In this document: piece after piece, positions 33,224-42,638 of the stretch
Layout of the letters: each line of letters starts with the position of its first letter
How positions within the stretch are numbered: the stretch's first letter is position 1
Assembly (NCBI RefSeq): GCF_017792385.1
Contig: NZ_CP051230.1
Location: 496,001-560,000, forward strand
From: Hyphomonas sp.
GTDB lineage: Bacteria > Pseudomonadota > Alphaproteobacteria > Caulobacterales > Hyphomonadaceae
Reading direction: 5' to 3'
Length of the DNA stretch: 64,000 nucleotides
Notes under the pieces: model-generated
What the model was told of the DNA's origin: nothing
Seen by the model: only the letters and a program-made list of their open reading frames with translations
The model's database searches: none
Position numbers and translations under genes: made by a program

Positions 33224-34183
33224 CTATCGGCTCTCCTCATACGGGGCCGGATCACCGATCACGAAGCCCTGGGGGTTCTGTTCCAGTTCGCGTGCCACCC
33301 GGTCGAGCCGCGCGATCAGCACGCGCAGGTCGCGACTGGCCAGGCGGGCATCTTCCAGTGCGCCGGTTGCCGGGCCTTCAATCGCATCGGCGGCGGCCGA
33401 TACGGCCCGGTTGCTTTGTTCCACCGTGCGGTTCGCATTCGCCGTCACTTCGCGCAGTTCAGCAATCAGCGCCTGCGTCTCGGACCCGAACTGGGTGATC
33501 TGCTGGTCGGCATTGCTGCCGAAAGATTGCAGCGACGCAGACGCCTGCTCGAACCGTTCGGCCGCGTCGGACACGTCCTGCAGGGTCTGCGTGGCGCGCG
33601 CCATGGTGCCGTCCGAGGCGGCCAGACGCGTGCTCATGGTTTCGATATTGCGCAGGGTGGCCGAGAGGGATTCGATGTTCTCATCCGTCAGCACGAGGCT
33701 GACACGTTCCATGGTGCGGCTGGCTTTGCCAAGCACTTCCGCCCCGCCGGCAAAGATCTCGTCCAGCTGCGTGCGCTCAGCCCGGATGACGGGCACGGGC
33801 TGGCCCGGCCGGGCCCGCAACGGGGCGGCATTCGGGGTGCCGGCGGAAATCTGCACGAATGTGATCCCGGTGATTCCGGCAAGCTGGATGGACGCGGTCG
33901 AATCCGTCTTCACCGGCGTTTCAGCATCGACGCGGATCCGGGCCCGGACCTTTGACGGATCCCCCCGGTCGATGCGCACCCAGGACACTTCGCCCACCTT
34001 GATGCCGATATAGCGGACCGACGCCCCCTGCTCCAGCGAGACCGGTCCTTCGAAGACAATGTCATAGGCCTCGAAATCCTGCCGGAACTGGGACTGACCC
34101 AGCCAAAGGGTGAAGGCGGCCACCGCCATTGTGGCAATGATGACGAATGCGCCGATCAGGGCATAGTTTGCGCGTGTTTCCAT
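33224..34183 (-). CDS. mlaD: MlaD/MCE substrate-binding protein
   Basis: The 319-residue protein has an N-terminal anchor helix (8-28) and an MCE domain (about 38-120, with ASVRYIGIKVGEV and the IQLAGITGITFVQISAGTP segment). A long helical region follows, with a low-complexity NADQQITQFGSETQALIAELREVTANANRTV stretch likely forming the barrel-adjacent helices. It forms a hexameric lipid channel component with the MlaEF transporter. It is upstream of the auxiliary lipoprotein gene. Confidence 0.92.
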   Translation of the reverse strand: METRANYALIGAFVIIATMAVAAFTLWLGQSQFRQDFEAYDIVFEGPVSLEQGASVRYIGIKVGEVSWVRIDRGDPSKVRARIRVDAETPVKTDSTASIQLAGITGITFVQISAGTPNAAPLRARPGQPVPVIRAERTQLDEIFAGGAEVLGKASRTMERVSLVLTDENIESLSATLRNIETMSTRLAASDGTMARATQTLQDVSDAAERFEQASASLQSFGSNADQQITQFGSETQALIAELREVTANANRTVEQSNRAVSAAADAIEGPATGALEDARLASRDLRVLIARLDRVARELEQNPQGFVIGDPAPYEESR

Positions 34184-34201
34184 CGTTTCCGGGCTCCTGT
34201 T

Positions 34202-34966
34202 CTAGTGTCCCGCTGCGGCCCGCCCTCGCGGACCTCCGAAATATTCCTGGACCCAGGGATGATCAAAGGCCCGCAATTCCTCAATTGTTCCGACCGCCAG
34301 CACGCGTTTCTCGCCCAGCACGGCAATTCGGTCACACGTCGCATGCAGCGTATCCACATCATGCGTGACAAGAAAGACCGTCAGGCCCAGCGCCCGCTGC
34401 AATTGCCGGATCAGCGCGTCGAAACCGGCCGCCGTGATCGGATCGAGCCCGGCGGTCGGCTCGTCCAGGAACAGGAGTTCCGGATCCAGCGCCAGCGCCC
34501 GGGCCAGCGCGGCCCGCTTCCGCATGCCGCCCGACAGGTCGGACGGGTATTTCGGCCCGGCATCGAGGTGCAGGCCGGCCATCAGGATCTTCATGTCCGC
34601 CAGTTCGCGGCAAAGCTGGGGCGACAGGTCCGTGTGCTCCTTCATGGGCACCATGACATTCTCGCGAACCGTGAGGTTGGAGAACAACGCCCCGTCCTGA
34701 AACATCACGCCCCAGCTGCGCTCGATTGCGGCGCGCTCGTCCGGATCGAGATTTTCCAGCCGTTTGCCGAACACTTCGATGCTGCCGGCGGCCGGCTGCT
34801 TCAGGCCGGTGATCGCGCGCAGCAGCACGGATTTGCCGCAGCCAGACGGCCCGATGATGCCGATGATCTCGCCGCGGCGGATGTCCAGGTCCAGATGTTC
34901 GTGCACCACATGGCTGCCATAGGCGGTCTTGAGGTCACGAATACGGATCAGGATGTCGTCGGTCAT
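34202..34966 (-). CDS. mlaF: MlaF ABC-transporter ATP-binding protein
   Basis: The 254-residue ATPase has Walker A GPSGCGKS (39-46), signature LSGGMRK (144-150), Walker B LLFLDE (164-169) and an H-loop THD. The LSGGMRKR form is characteristic of Mla/MCE-type ATPases. It couples with MlaE; its ATG overlaps the mlaE stop by 4 bases. The complex should move phospholipid between the inner and outer membranes. Confidence 0.95.
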   Translation of the reverse strand: MTDDILIRIRDLKTAYGSHVVHEHLDLDIRRGEIIGIIGPSGCGKSVLLRAITGLKQPAAGSIEVFGKRLENLDPDERAAIERSWGVMFQDGALFSNLTVRENVMVPMKEHTDLSPQLCRELADMKILMAGLHLDAGPKYPSDLSGGMRKRAALARALALDPELLFLDEPTAGLDPITAAGFDALIRQLQRALGLTVFLVTHDVDTLHATCDRIAVLGEKRVLAVGTIEELRAFDHPWVQEYFGGPRGRAAAGH

Positions 34967-36087
34967 ATGCCCATCTCCATGTAGAAGACAGCAAACAGGG
35001 CATCGATCACGATGATCGAGAAGATCGCCTGCACCACGGAGGTCGTCGTCTTGTCGCCGAGCGACTGCACGCTGCCGCCAACATTCAGGCCCTGGCGGCA
35101 GGCAATCAGCGCCACGACGAACCCGAAGACCGGCGCCTTGGACATGCCGACCCAGAACTGGTCCAGCGGCACATTGGTCTGCAGGCGATCCAGGAACAGG
35201 GCCGGATTGATGTCCAGCGACAGCCAGCCGACAATCACGCCGCCGGCAATTCCGGCAATTGTCGCGACAAAGCCCAGGACCGGCGTCGTCACGACCATGG
35301 CAAGGATGCGCGGTGCCACAAGCACATCCATCGGCTTCAGGCCGAGGGTCTGCATGGCGTCGATTTCCTGACGCATCTTCATCGTGCCGATCTGCGCCGT
35401 GAAGGAGGAATTGGTGCGGCCGGCCAGCACAATGCCGGTCATCATCACACCCAGCTCCCGCAGCATGGCAAAGCCGATCAGTTCGACCACGAAGATTTCC
35501 GAGCCGAGGTCCTGAAGTGTCGACGCGCCGATGAAGGCCACGACCATGCCAACGAAGAAAGAGAGGAAGGCGATGATCGGCATGGCATCAAGGCCCGCCT
35601 CCTCCATCACCGAAACGATGGATGTCCACCGCAGCTTCCAGGGCGTCAGCACAAGCCGGAACGTCGTCACAAGTGTCTCGCCCAGAAAGGCCAGCATGGC
35701 GCGCGATTCCGAAACGAGGTTCATGAAGCCGCGGCCGGTGCGTTCCAGCAGGTCGACCAGCCCGCCATGCGGAGGGCGCTTCGGCTCCTCCACCTCGGTG
35801 ACGGCATGCACCTGTCCGATCAGGTTCTCGGCGCTGGGATGCTCGCCTTCGATGCGGGCGGTCCCGTCCGACAATTGGCGCAGGGTCCGGTCGATCACGA
35901 AGGCCCCGGCCGTGTCGAGCCGGCCAAGCCCGGCCACGTCCAGCACGACGCTGCCGGTGGCCGTCAGGTCCCGCAATGCCTCGTCGACCGCCTGGACGGT
36001 GCGGACGGTCCAGTCCCCGGACACACGGAGCCGGGAGTCTTCGCCACTGGTTTCCAGTGCGAATTCGGGGGTGCTAGGATTGGCCAT
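34963..36087 (-). CDS. mlaE: MlaE permease with N-terminal STAS domain
   Basis: The 374-residue protein fuses an N-terminal STAS (MlaB-like) domain (about 8-95, with VVLDVAGLGRLDTAGAFVID) to an MlaE permease (about 140-374, with FIGASTLQDLGSEIFVVELIGFAMLRELGVMMTGIVLAGR). The fusion replaces a separate MlaB. It is the first gene of mlaE-mlaF-mlaD-lipoprotein, which together form an inner-membrane lipid transporter. Promoter region is shared with the divergent epimerase gene. Confidence 0.93.
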   Translation of the reverse strand: MANPSTPEFALETSGEDSRLRVSGDWTVRTVQAVDEALRDLTATGSVVLDVAGLGRLDTAGAFVIDRTLRQLSDGTARIEGEHPSAENLIGQVHAVTEVEEPKRPPHGGLVDLLERTGRGFMNLVSESRAMLAFLGETLVTTFRLVLTPWKLRWTSIVSVMEEAGLDAMPIIAFLSFFVGMVVAFIGASTLQDLGSEIFVVELIGFAMLRELGVMMTGIVLAGRTNSSFTAQIGTMKMRQEIDAMQTLGLKPMDVLVAPRILAMVVTTPVLGFVATIAGIAGGVIVGWLSLDINPALFLDRLQTNVPLDQFWVGMSKAPVFGFVVALIACRQGLNVGGSVQSLGDKTTTSVVQAIFSIIVIDALFAVFYMEMGI

Positions 36088-36176
36088 GCGACTGCTTTTC
36101 TACCTGACCACCCTACTCAAACATGCTTAAGACCTGAAAAGCGAGATCGATCAAATTTTATCTTTCAGGATCCCTT

Positions 36177-37160
36177 ATGGCCGAGCGCACCCTTGAAATC
36201 ACTGATGTTTCCTCGCCCCTGAAAGCCGCGTTTACCATTTCGCGCGGGGCCAAGACGTGCGCGGACACGATCCGGGTCAGCCTTCGCCAGGGCGAGGCCG
36301 TCGGCCGGGGCGAATGCGTGCCCTATCCACGATACGGGGAAACCCTGCCCGGCGTGCGGGCGGCCATCGAGGCGATGGCTCCGCAGATCGAGGCGGGACT
36401 GGACCGGGAGGCGCTGCAGGCCGAGATGCCCGCCGGTGCAGCGCGCTGCGCGCTCGACTGTGCCCTGTGGGATCTGGAGGCGAAGCTGACCGGCAGGCCG
36501 GTCTGGCAACTGGCCGGATTGCCGGAGCCGAAGCCGGTGGAGACCGCCGTCACGGTGAGCCTCGACACGGCAGCGGCCATGGCAGAGGCGGCAAAGGCGA
36601 CCCCCAGCCGACTACTGAAACTGAAACTGGGCGGGCCGGAAGACCTCGACCGGATCGAGGCGGTCCATGCAGCCCGCCCGGACGCGCGCCTGATCGTGGA
36701 CGGCAATGAAGGCCTCCTGCCGGACCAGTTCCCGGCCATCGTCCGCCGCGCGTCCAGCCTGGGCGTCGTGCTGATCGAGCAGCCCTTCCCGGCCGGCAGG
36801 GACGAGGCATTACTGCGGCGTCCCGGCGCGGTCTCGGTGTGCGCCGACGAAAGCGCGCATACCAGCGCCGAGATCCAGGACCTTGCCCGCCGGTATGATG
36901 CGGTGAATGTGAAGCTCGACAAGACCGGCGGTCTGACCGAAGCGATCCGAATGGTCCAGGCCGCCCGCGCCAGCGGCATGGGCGTTCTGGTGGGGTGCAT
37001 GGTGGCCGGCTCTATCTCGATGGCACCGGCCGTGCTTCTGGCAGGCCTGGCCGATGCGACCGATCTCGACGGCCCGCTCTGGCTCGCCGAGGATGTGGCG
37101 CATGGCCTGACCTATGCGGACGGCATGATCCGCCCGCCCTCTCCGGAACTCTGGGGCTAG
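36177..37160 (+). CDS. Dipeptide (L-Ala-D/L-Glu) epimerase, enolase superfamily
   Basis: The 327-residue enzyme has the muconate-lactonizing barrel with catalytic Lys148/Lys150 (KLKL), metal ligands Asp175 (VDGNEG), Glu201 (LIEQPF) and Asp224 (CADES), and the opposite Lys near 246 (NVKLDKTGG). This set and the N-terminal capping domain match YcjG/YkfB L-Ala-D/L-Glu epimerases that recycle cell-wall peptides. Enolase-superfamily substrate calls by sequence are uncertain; other dipeptides are possible. Its stop shares CTAG with the gene to its right. Confidence 0.88.
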   Translation: MAERTLEITDVSSPLKAAFTISRGAKTCADTIRVSLRQGEAVGRGECVPYPRYGETLPGVRAAIEAMAPQIEAGLDREALQAEMPAGAARCALDCALWDLEAKLTGRPVWQLAGLPEPKPVETAVTVSLDTAAAMAEAAKATPSRLLKLKLGGPEDLDRIEAVHAARPDARLIVDGNEGLLPDQFPAIVRRASSLGVVLIEQPFPAGRDEALLRRPGAVSVCADESAHTSAEIQDLARRYDAVNVKLDKTGGLTEAIRMVQAARASGMGVLVGCMVAGSISMAPAVLLAGLADATDLDGPLWLAEDVAHGLTYADGMIRPPSPELWG

Positions 37161-38269
37161 GCCGCGCCGTCCAGAATGTCCCGGAAACCGCTGGGGGCGT
37201 GCGGGCCCATGAACAATTGCTCGAATGCGCCGATGCCCTCCGATGACAGGCCGTCCGGGCCTTCATGCCGTGCGCGGGCAATGGCCTGGATGTGCAGATT
37301 TTCCGGTTGTTGCCATGGCAGCTTTTCCGGCTCGTAGTCTTCGCGCAGCACGGACAACTGATCACCATGATAGGAGCCATGCTTGCGCTCCGGATGGCCG
37401 TAGCCGATACCCTTCATCAGGAAGGTGGCAAACGGCTCGAAGCTCACCGTATGCGGATTTCCCTGACCGTCTTCAACATGCAGCCTGGCGGATTTCATGC
37501 GACGTGTTCCGGACGTGTACTGGATATCCATGTGCGGCTTGTCGAGATGGATCAAATCGCCCTGCCCCGCGCCATCCATCGCCAGCACGGCGCGCGTGTT
37601 CCACGCCTCACCTGCCTCATCATGGTTCACATGATAGAACATGGACAGGTTCGGGAAATTGGTGGGCGTCCAGATCCAGTAGAATTGCGGCGGCAATGGC
37701 GGGATCAGGGGCTGGGTATCCTGCGCCCCGATCGGGCGCACGCCCCAGCTGCGGTCCCGCGTGCCGGTCCAGGTTTCCGGCGAAACATCAATCTCGGTGC
37801 CATCAATGCGCAGCTTGCCCGCCCAGCGGCCATTCTGCGTCATCCGCGTCACATCCATCAGCATGCGGGGCCCCTGCCGGCGGGTGAAGCGCGGCTCCTC
37901 GATCGGGAAGGCGCGGCCTTCGAATTCCAGGTCGAGAGCGATGCCCTCGGTTTCCTCGACCTTCAGGCGGATGCGCTTCAGCGGTTCCAGCACCTCCACC
38001 GAGAAGCCGCCGACATAGGTGTTCATCCGCTCCATGTTCAACGGGCGGGAGAAGAAGACCGAATGCTGTTTCCCGCCTCTCAGCACCGATACGGCCGCAT
38101 CGATGATGTTCAGGTGCGGATAGATCCCCATCGCCGCGGCGAAGAAGGTCTCCCCATCGGGAGAATAGCCATTGAAGAAATAGCGGTCGTAGAAATTCCG
38201 GTCCGAGCCCGAAAAGGCAATCGGTTCCGGTGTCTGGTGGATCGGGTATTCGTCTCCGGCGGTGAGCAT
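37157..38269 (-). CDS. Conserved hypothetical protein, possibly lipocalin/CrtC-like fold
   Basis: The 370-residue soluble protein has no signal peptide. Trp/Phe-rich beta segments such as GTRDRSWGVRPIG and FYWIWTPTNFPNLSMFYHVNH near 196-235 recall the two-domain lipocalin-like proteins related to hydroxyneurosporene synthase (CrtC/AttH), which is an impression only. No catalytic set is certain. The start at 38269 has GAAGG upstream. It is convergent with the epimerase (shared CTAG) and divergent from the thioesterase gene. Confidence 0.6.
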   Translation of the reverse strand: MLTAGDEYPIHQTPEPIAFSGSDRNFYDRYFFNGYSPDGETFFAAAMGIYPHLNIIDAAVSVLRGGKQHSVFFSRPLNMERMNTYVGGFSVEVLEPLKRIRLKVEETEGIALDLEFEGRAFPIEEPRFTRRQGPRMLMDVTRMTQNGRWAGKLRIDGTEIDVSPETWTGTRDRSWGVRPIGAQDTQPLIPPLPPQFYWIWTPTNFPNLSMFYHVNHDEAGEAWNTRAVLAMDGAGQGDLIHLDKPHMDIQYTSGTRRMKSARLHVEDGQGNPHTVSFEPFATFLMKGIGYGHPERKHGSYHGDQLSVLREDYEPEKLPWQQPENLHIQAIARARHEGPDGLSSEGIGAFEQLFMGPHAPSGFRDILDGAA

Positions 38270-38376
38270 GGCATTTCCTTCCTTCGCGTCACCACTTGGC
38301 GGGCAACGTCCTGCGGCTAGGGTGTACGACACGAACAGACGGTTCAAGCCGTGACGCAAAGGGAGCCCACGATTTC

Positions 38377-38805
38377 ATGACCAAGATGACGGCTGAGGAA
38401 GCCAATACATTCCTGCGCGGCGCATTTGCGACGAGAGACAATCGAACGGAAGTCACGCTGATGGAAGATGGCCGCGCGGTCATGCGCCTGGTCGCCGATG
38501 AAACGAATTTGCGCCCGGGCGGATACATTTCGGGACCGACGCAGATGTCGCTGGTCGACTCCGCGGCCTATATGGCCGTGATGACGAAGACAGGGCATGA
38601 GCCCATGACAGTGACCAGCAATCTCAGCATCAACTTCCTGCGACCTTGTATCGGGGATGTGGTCGTCGCGGATGCGCGTATATTGAAGATCGGTCAGGCT
38701 CTGGCCGTCATGGAAGTGGATGTACGGATCGAAGGCGCGGACAAGCCGTCAAGTCATGCGGTGGTGACCTATGCGATCCCGAGAGAACCGAGTGGAATGG
38801 CATGA
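38377..38805 (+). CDS. PaaI-family hot-dog thioesterase
   Basis: The 142-residue single hot-dog protein has GGYISGPTQMSLVDSAAYMAVM, with an Asp in the catalytic position of the long helix, and SNLSINFLRPCIGDVVVADARIL, the PaaI/YbgC-type pattern. It likely hydrolyses a small acyl-CoA; the substrate is unknown. The stop overlaps the DUF423 start (ATGA). Confidence 0.86.
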   Translation: MTKMTAEEANTFLRGAFATRDNRTEVTLMEDGRAVMRLVADETNLRPGGYISGPTQMSLVDSAAYMAVMTKTGHEPMTVTSNLSINFLRPCIGDVVVADARILKIGQALAVMEVDVRIEGADKPSSHAVVTYAIPREPSGMA

Positions 38806-39158
38806 ATGCATTGGGACTGATCGCCGGCCTTCTGGGCTTTGCCGCTGTGGCGCTGGGCGCCTTTGGGGCGCATGGCCTGGAAGGTGTGCTGACGGCAGAA
38901 GGCACTGAATGGTGGCACACGGCAACGCTCTATGCCTTGCCGCATTCTGTCGCCGCGCTGGCCATTGCCCTGCACGGTAATACCGGCCTGCTCCGCAAGG
39001 CGGGCTGGGCGTTCGCGATTGGAACGATCATCTTTGCCGGAACGCTTTATGCGATGGCGCTGGGCGCGCCGCGCTGGTTCGGGGCGATCACGCCGATTGG
39101 CGGCGTTTCACTTCTGGTTGGGTGGGCCCTGTGCGCAGTGGGCGCGCGACGGACCTAG
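38802..39158 (+). CDS. DUF423 membrane protein
   Basis: The 118-residue protein has four hydrophobic helices and the DUF423 signature AVALGAFGAHGLEG with WWHTATLYALPHSVAAL following. Function unknown. It is translationally coupled to the PaaI gene and its stop shares CTAG with the convergent lipoprotein gene. Confidence 0.9.
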   Translation: MNALGLIAGLLGFAAVALGAFGAHGLEGVLTAEGTEWWHTATLYALPHSVAALAIALHGNTGLLRKAGWAFAIGTIIFAGTLYAMALGAPRWFGAITPIGGVSLLVGWALCAVGARRT

Positions 39159-39772
39159 GAGATCGAGCTGTTCAGCGAGGCGTATTTGTCGGCAAGACCG
39201 TCTGCCGTTTCGCGTGCCTGGTCGATCGTGTCGGCGAAGGATCTCAATTCGCGGTCAACCGGCGCAATGTCCATATCCATGTCATTGCGCGTCGTGACCT
39301 CGCCCAGGGCACCCTGGAAGTTGCGATAGGCCATCTGTGCCCGCACCAGTGCGCGCTCATAGCTCATCACGTCGGCGCGGCTGGTCGTGCCGTCGCCGCC
39401 GGTCTGCAACACGTCTTCCGCCTCCCGGCTGACATCGGCCAGACCATCGCGTGCCGCCTGGGCATCCGACACGATGCGGGCAAGTACCAGCGAGGGGGCA
39501 TCCGATTTCGCGCCAATGCGGGAAGCATAGTCGCGGGCATCGTTGCTGTCGGATTTTCCATTGATCAGCGTGGAGGCAAAGCCGGCAAGACCACCGGAGG
39601 CCTCGACCCAGCCATTCTGGACGGCGCGGGTACAGTATTCAGCGGAAACCTTGCGCAGGGCAGACTGGGATTGTGTCAGGCTCGTCTCCACGGACGCCTG
39701 ACCGGGAACCATCGAAACGGTTGCGCATCCCGCCAGAAGGCATAGGGATGCACCCAGAACTATACTACGCAT
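39155..39772 (-). CDS. Hypothetical lipoprotein
   Basis: The 205-residue protein has a lipobox ending at Cys16 (LLAGC) when started at 39772 (MRSIVLG); longer in-frame starts would bury the signal. The mature part is helical and acidic, with no known domain. It is divergent from the proline iminopeptidase gene. Role unknown, presumably envelope. Confidence 0.7.
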   Translation of the reverse strand: MRSIVLGASLCLLAGCATVSMVPGQASVETSLTQSQSALRKVSAEYCTRAVQNGWVEASGGLAGFASTLINGKSDSNDARDYASRIGAKSDAPSLVLARIVSDAQAARDGLADVSREAEDVLQTGGDGTTSRADVMSYERALVRAQMAYRNFQGALGEVTTRNDMDMDIAPVDRELRSFADTIDQARETADGLADKYASLNSSIS

Positions 39773-39885
39773 TTGACAGCCACCTGCACACCTGATTGGG
39801 ACCACACCTGCAATAATGTTTACGGACGCAATTGGACCAAGTCCAGCGATGGCTGTGAATTTGACTGAAAATAAGTGAAGACTGC

Positions 39886-40875
39886 ATGAACAGACGCCCA
39901 AACCGCCGCATTTTGTACCCGAGACTGGAATCCAGGCGCTCTGGACGCCTGCGAGTCACCGATATTCACGAGATTTACTGGGAAGAATCGGGGAATCCGG
40001 CCGGAATCCCGGTCATTGCCGTCCATGGAGGCCCGGGAGGCGGCTCCAGCCCGGAAATGAGGCGTTTCTTCGACCCGGGCAAATATCGCATCATCCTGTT
40101 TGACCAGCGGGGATGCGGACGCTCGACGCCGCATTCGGAATTGCGCGAAAACACGACCTGGGACCTGATCGACGACATGGAAGCGATCCGGGACATGCTG
40201 GGGATTGACCGATGGCTTGTCTTTGGCGGCTCCTGGGGGTCTACCCTGTCCCTGGCCTATGGCGTGACCCATCCGGAACGTACGCTGGGCCTGGTCCTGC
40301 GCGGCATCTTTCTCGTCTCGAAGGCCGAAATCCAGTGGTTCTACCAGGCCGGCGCCAGCCGCCTGTTCCCGGATGCCTATGACCGTTACATCAAGCCGAT
40401 TCCGGAGGACGAGCGCGACGACCTGCTGATGGCCTTCCATCGCCGACTGACCGGTGATGACAAGCAAGCCCGCGTCGAGGCCGCCCGCGCCTGGTCTCGC
40501 TGGGAAGGCGAGACACTGTCGATCAAGGGGCCCACGACGACCCCTGCCCGCTTCAACGAAGACGATTTCGTGGATGCCTTTGCGCGCATCGAGTGCCACT
40601 ATTTCGTCAATCGCGGCTTCTTTGCGCATGATGCATGGTTGCTGGAAGAGGCCGCCACCAAGCTGACCAATGTGCGTGGCGTGATCGTGCACGGGCGATA
40701 TGATGTGGTCACCCCGCTTTCGACCGCCTGGGCGCTATCCAAGGCGTGGCCACGGGCGGACCTGCACATCATTCCGGATGCGGGTCATTCCTCGATGGAG
40801 CCGGGCATTGTCGACAAACTCATTCAGGCAACAGATGATTTTGCCACCATCTATTCCGACCTGATCTCCAGCTAG
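39886..40875 (+). CDS. pip: Proline iminopeptidase
   Basis: This 329-residue alpha/beta-hydrolase of peptidase family S33 has the oxyanion motif HGGPGGG (47-53), nucleophile Ser116 in GGSWGS, Asp in HGRYDVVTP and His in DAGHSSME. The pattern DQRGCGRSTPH near 73-83 is specific to proline iminopeptidases, which release N-terminal Pro from peptides in the cytoplasm. Length is slightly over the family norm. It stands alone. Confidence 0.95.
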   Translation: MNRRPNRRILYPRLESRRSGRLRVTDIHEIYWEESGNPAGIPVIAVHGGPGGGSSPEMRRFFDPGKYRIILFDQRGCGRSTPHSELRENTTWDLIDDMEAIRDMLGIDRWLVFGGSWGSTLSLAYGVTHPERTLGLVLRGIFLVSKAEIQWFYQAGASRLFPDAYDRYIKPIPEDERDDLLMAFHRRLTGDDKQARVEAARAWSRWEGETLSIKGPTTTPARFNEDDFVDAFARIECHYFVNRGFFAHDAWLLEEAATKLTNVRGVIVHGRYDVVTPLSTAWALSKAWPRADLHIIPDAGHSSMEPGIVDKLIQATDDFATIYSDLISS

Positions 40876-41123
40876 CACCAAGGGCCGGACAGGCAGCGCC
40901 TTCCGGGTATCTGGCAGATGTAGCGGGCGGAAGATGCATGGCCGCGCTGGGATGTGTGTTGGGAAAAGTCAGGTTGCGACCCTGAACCTTCCGCCGCCGG
41001 AATGACGGCTGAGCCGTCCGCCATTCCCCCCGGCGCGTTGAGCATCCGTTCCGGGGACTGGCAGATCATGCCATGGGAAGGCATGCGCCGGATTGCGCAG
41101 TCTGGCGGTGCCGAGCGGGCATG
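40876..41123. other. Gene-free stretch between pip and the symporter
   Basis: Apart from the terminator at its right end, I see no gene, repeat or RNA here. A 70-codon ORF on the minus strand (40872-41084) has no ribosome site or family features and was not called. Confidence 0.5.
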
Positions 41124-41148
41124 AAAAAGGGGGCGGACAGCCGCCCCC
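41124..41148 (-). terminator. Terminator of the symporter gene
   Basis: Perfect 8-base stem GGGGGCGG (41129-41136) / CCGCCCCC (41141-41148) with loop ACAG; on the minus strand it is followed by TTTTT. It is 26 bases after the symporter stop. Confidence 0.88.
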
Positions 41149-41174
41149 TCTTCCCGGTGTCGCGGCCTGCCGTG

Positions 41175-42560
41175 CTAGATGACGCCAAGCTTGGTCAAGG
41201 TGCCGAGCACCAGGATGAAGGCCAGGGCCGGCGGCACCACCCAGCGGCACATGAACCGCCAGAGGTTCATGATTGTCCCCTCGCCCAGTTCCGTGGTCAG
41301 CATTTCGCGACTGAGAATCCAGCCTGCGAACACAGCGAGCAGCAGGGCGCAGAGCGGCAGCATGATGTTGCCGGTGATGATGTCTGCGAAATCGATGAAA
41401 TCGGTGGAATAGACATAGCCCATACCGATCATGAACAGGACGAACCCGATTCCCATGGCGGCGCCGGGACGCGTCACGCCTTCACGCTCTTCCAGCCAGG
41501 CCACACCAACCTCCATCAGGGAGATCGAGGAGGTGAAGGCTGCGAACAGGGCCAGAAGGAAGAAGGCTCCGCCAACCCAGATGCCGAGGGCGCCCATCTG
41601 GCTGAACGCAATCGGCATTGAAACGAAGAACAGGCCGGGACCACCGGCCGGATCGGCGCCGAATGCAAACACGATCGGGAAGATGGCAAAGCCCGCAATC
41701 AGCGCCACCATAGTATCGGCGCTGGCCACGATGGCAGATGAGCGCGGAATGTTCGTGTCGCGGCTGAGATAGGCGCCATAGGTCACCATCAGGCAGGAGC
41801 CGACAGACAGAGAGAAGAAGGCTTGCCCGACGGCTTCCAGGAAGGTCGCCATGGTGACCTTGCTGAAGTCCGGGGTCAGCAGGAAGCTGGCAGCCGCGCC
41901 GGCATCCCCTTCCACAAGGGCGAAGCCGACAATGCCGATGAGCAGGATGAAGAAGGCCGGCATCAGGAAGGTTGCCGCCTTTTCGATGCCGCCCTTCACA
42001 CCTCGCGCCACAATGAATGTGTTCAGCGCGATAAAGGCCGCAAGCAATGTGCCGATCATGTATTTGTTGCTGATCGTTTCGACAAAGTTGCCGGAAGACA
42101 CGTCTGCGAGGGTAACGGTCTCGCCGGTTTCAACAGACAGGCGCGCAGCCTCGTCCGCGAAGCCGGCAAAGGTTCCGTCAAAGGCCTGCGGAATAAATGC
42201 CAGGACCCAGGCGGAAATCACGATGTAGAAGGTCAGGATGAAGAAGGAGCCGAGCGTTCCGATCCAGCCTACGACCTGCCAGTTCTCGCTCTTGCTCTCG
42301 GCCCGGGCCAGCGAGTGGATCCCCTCGATGGCCGACATGCCCGACTTCCGCCCGACGGCGTATTCTGCCATCAGAACGGTGAGACCGAGGAACAGGACAC
42401 AGACAAGATAGATCAGGATGAAGGCGCCGCCGCCATTCTCTCCGGCCGTGAACGGGAAACGCCAGAAATTGCCGAGTCCGACGGACGAGCCAACGGCCGC
42501 CATGATAAAACCGAAGCGCGACCCCCAATGGTCCGTCTTTCGGCCAATTTCTCCTGCCAT
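41175..42560 (-). CDS. Sodium:neurotransmitter symporter (NSS) family transporter
   Basis: The 461-residue inner-membrane protein has the NSS N-terminus WGSRFGFIMAAVGSSVGLGNFWRFPF that forms the Na1/Na2 sites in LeuT-like proteins, then about eleven helices with ENGGGAFILIYL and SVGSCLMVTYGAYLS. It should import an amino acid with Na+; the specific amino acid cannot be read. It lies 78 bases downstream of rodA on the same strand, and has its own terminator, so it may be read through from the mre operon or have its own promoter in the gap. Confidence 0.92.
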   Translation of the reverse strand: MAGEIGRKTDHWGSRFGFIMAAVGSSVGLGNFWRFPFTAGENGGGAFILIYLVCVLFLGLTVLMAEYAVGRKSGMSAIEGIHSLARAESKSENWQVVGWIGTLGSFFILTFYIVISAWVLAFIPQAFDGTFAGFADEAARLSVETGETVTLADVSSGNFVETISNKYMIGTLLAAFIALNTFIVARGVKGGIEKAATFLMPAFFILLIGIVGFALVEGDAGAAASFLLTPDFSKVTMATFLEAVGQAFFSLSVGSCLMVTYGAYLSRDTNIPRSSAIVASADTMVALIAGFAIFPIVFAFGADPAGGPGLFFVSMPIAFSQMGALGIWVGGAFFLLALFAAFTSSISLMEVGVAWLEEREGVTRPGAAMGIGFVLFMIGMGYVYSTDFIDFADIITGNIMLPLCALLLAVFAGWILSREMLTTELGEGTIMNLWRFMCRWVVPPALAFILVLGTLTKLGVI

Positions 42561-42638
42561 ATGCCCTCTCCCCGGGTAAAAGTTTTGCGCGAACCTATCG
42601 ACGGCAAAACAAAAATCAACAATTGTTATGGTTTGGGG

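Noticed and set aside
40872..41084. 70-codon minus-strand frame between pip and the symporter
   Set aside because: No Shine-Dalgarno sequence, no signal or domain, and composition like non-coding DNA.
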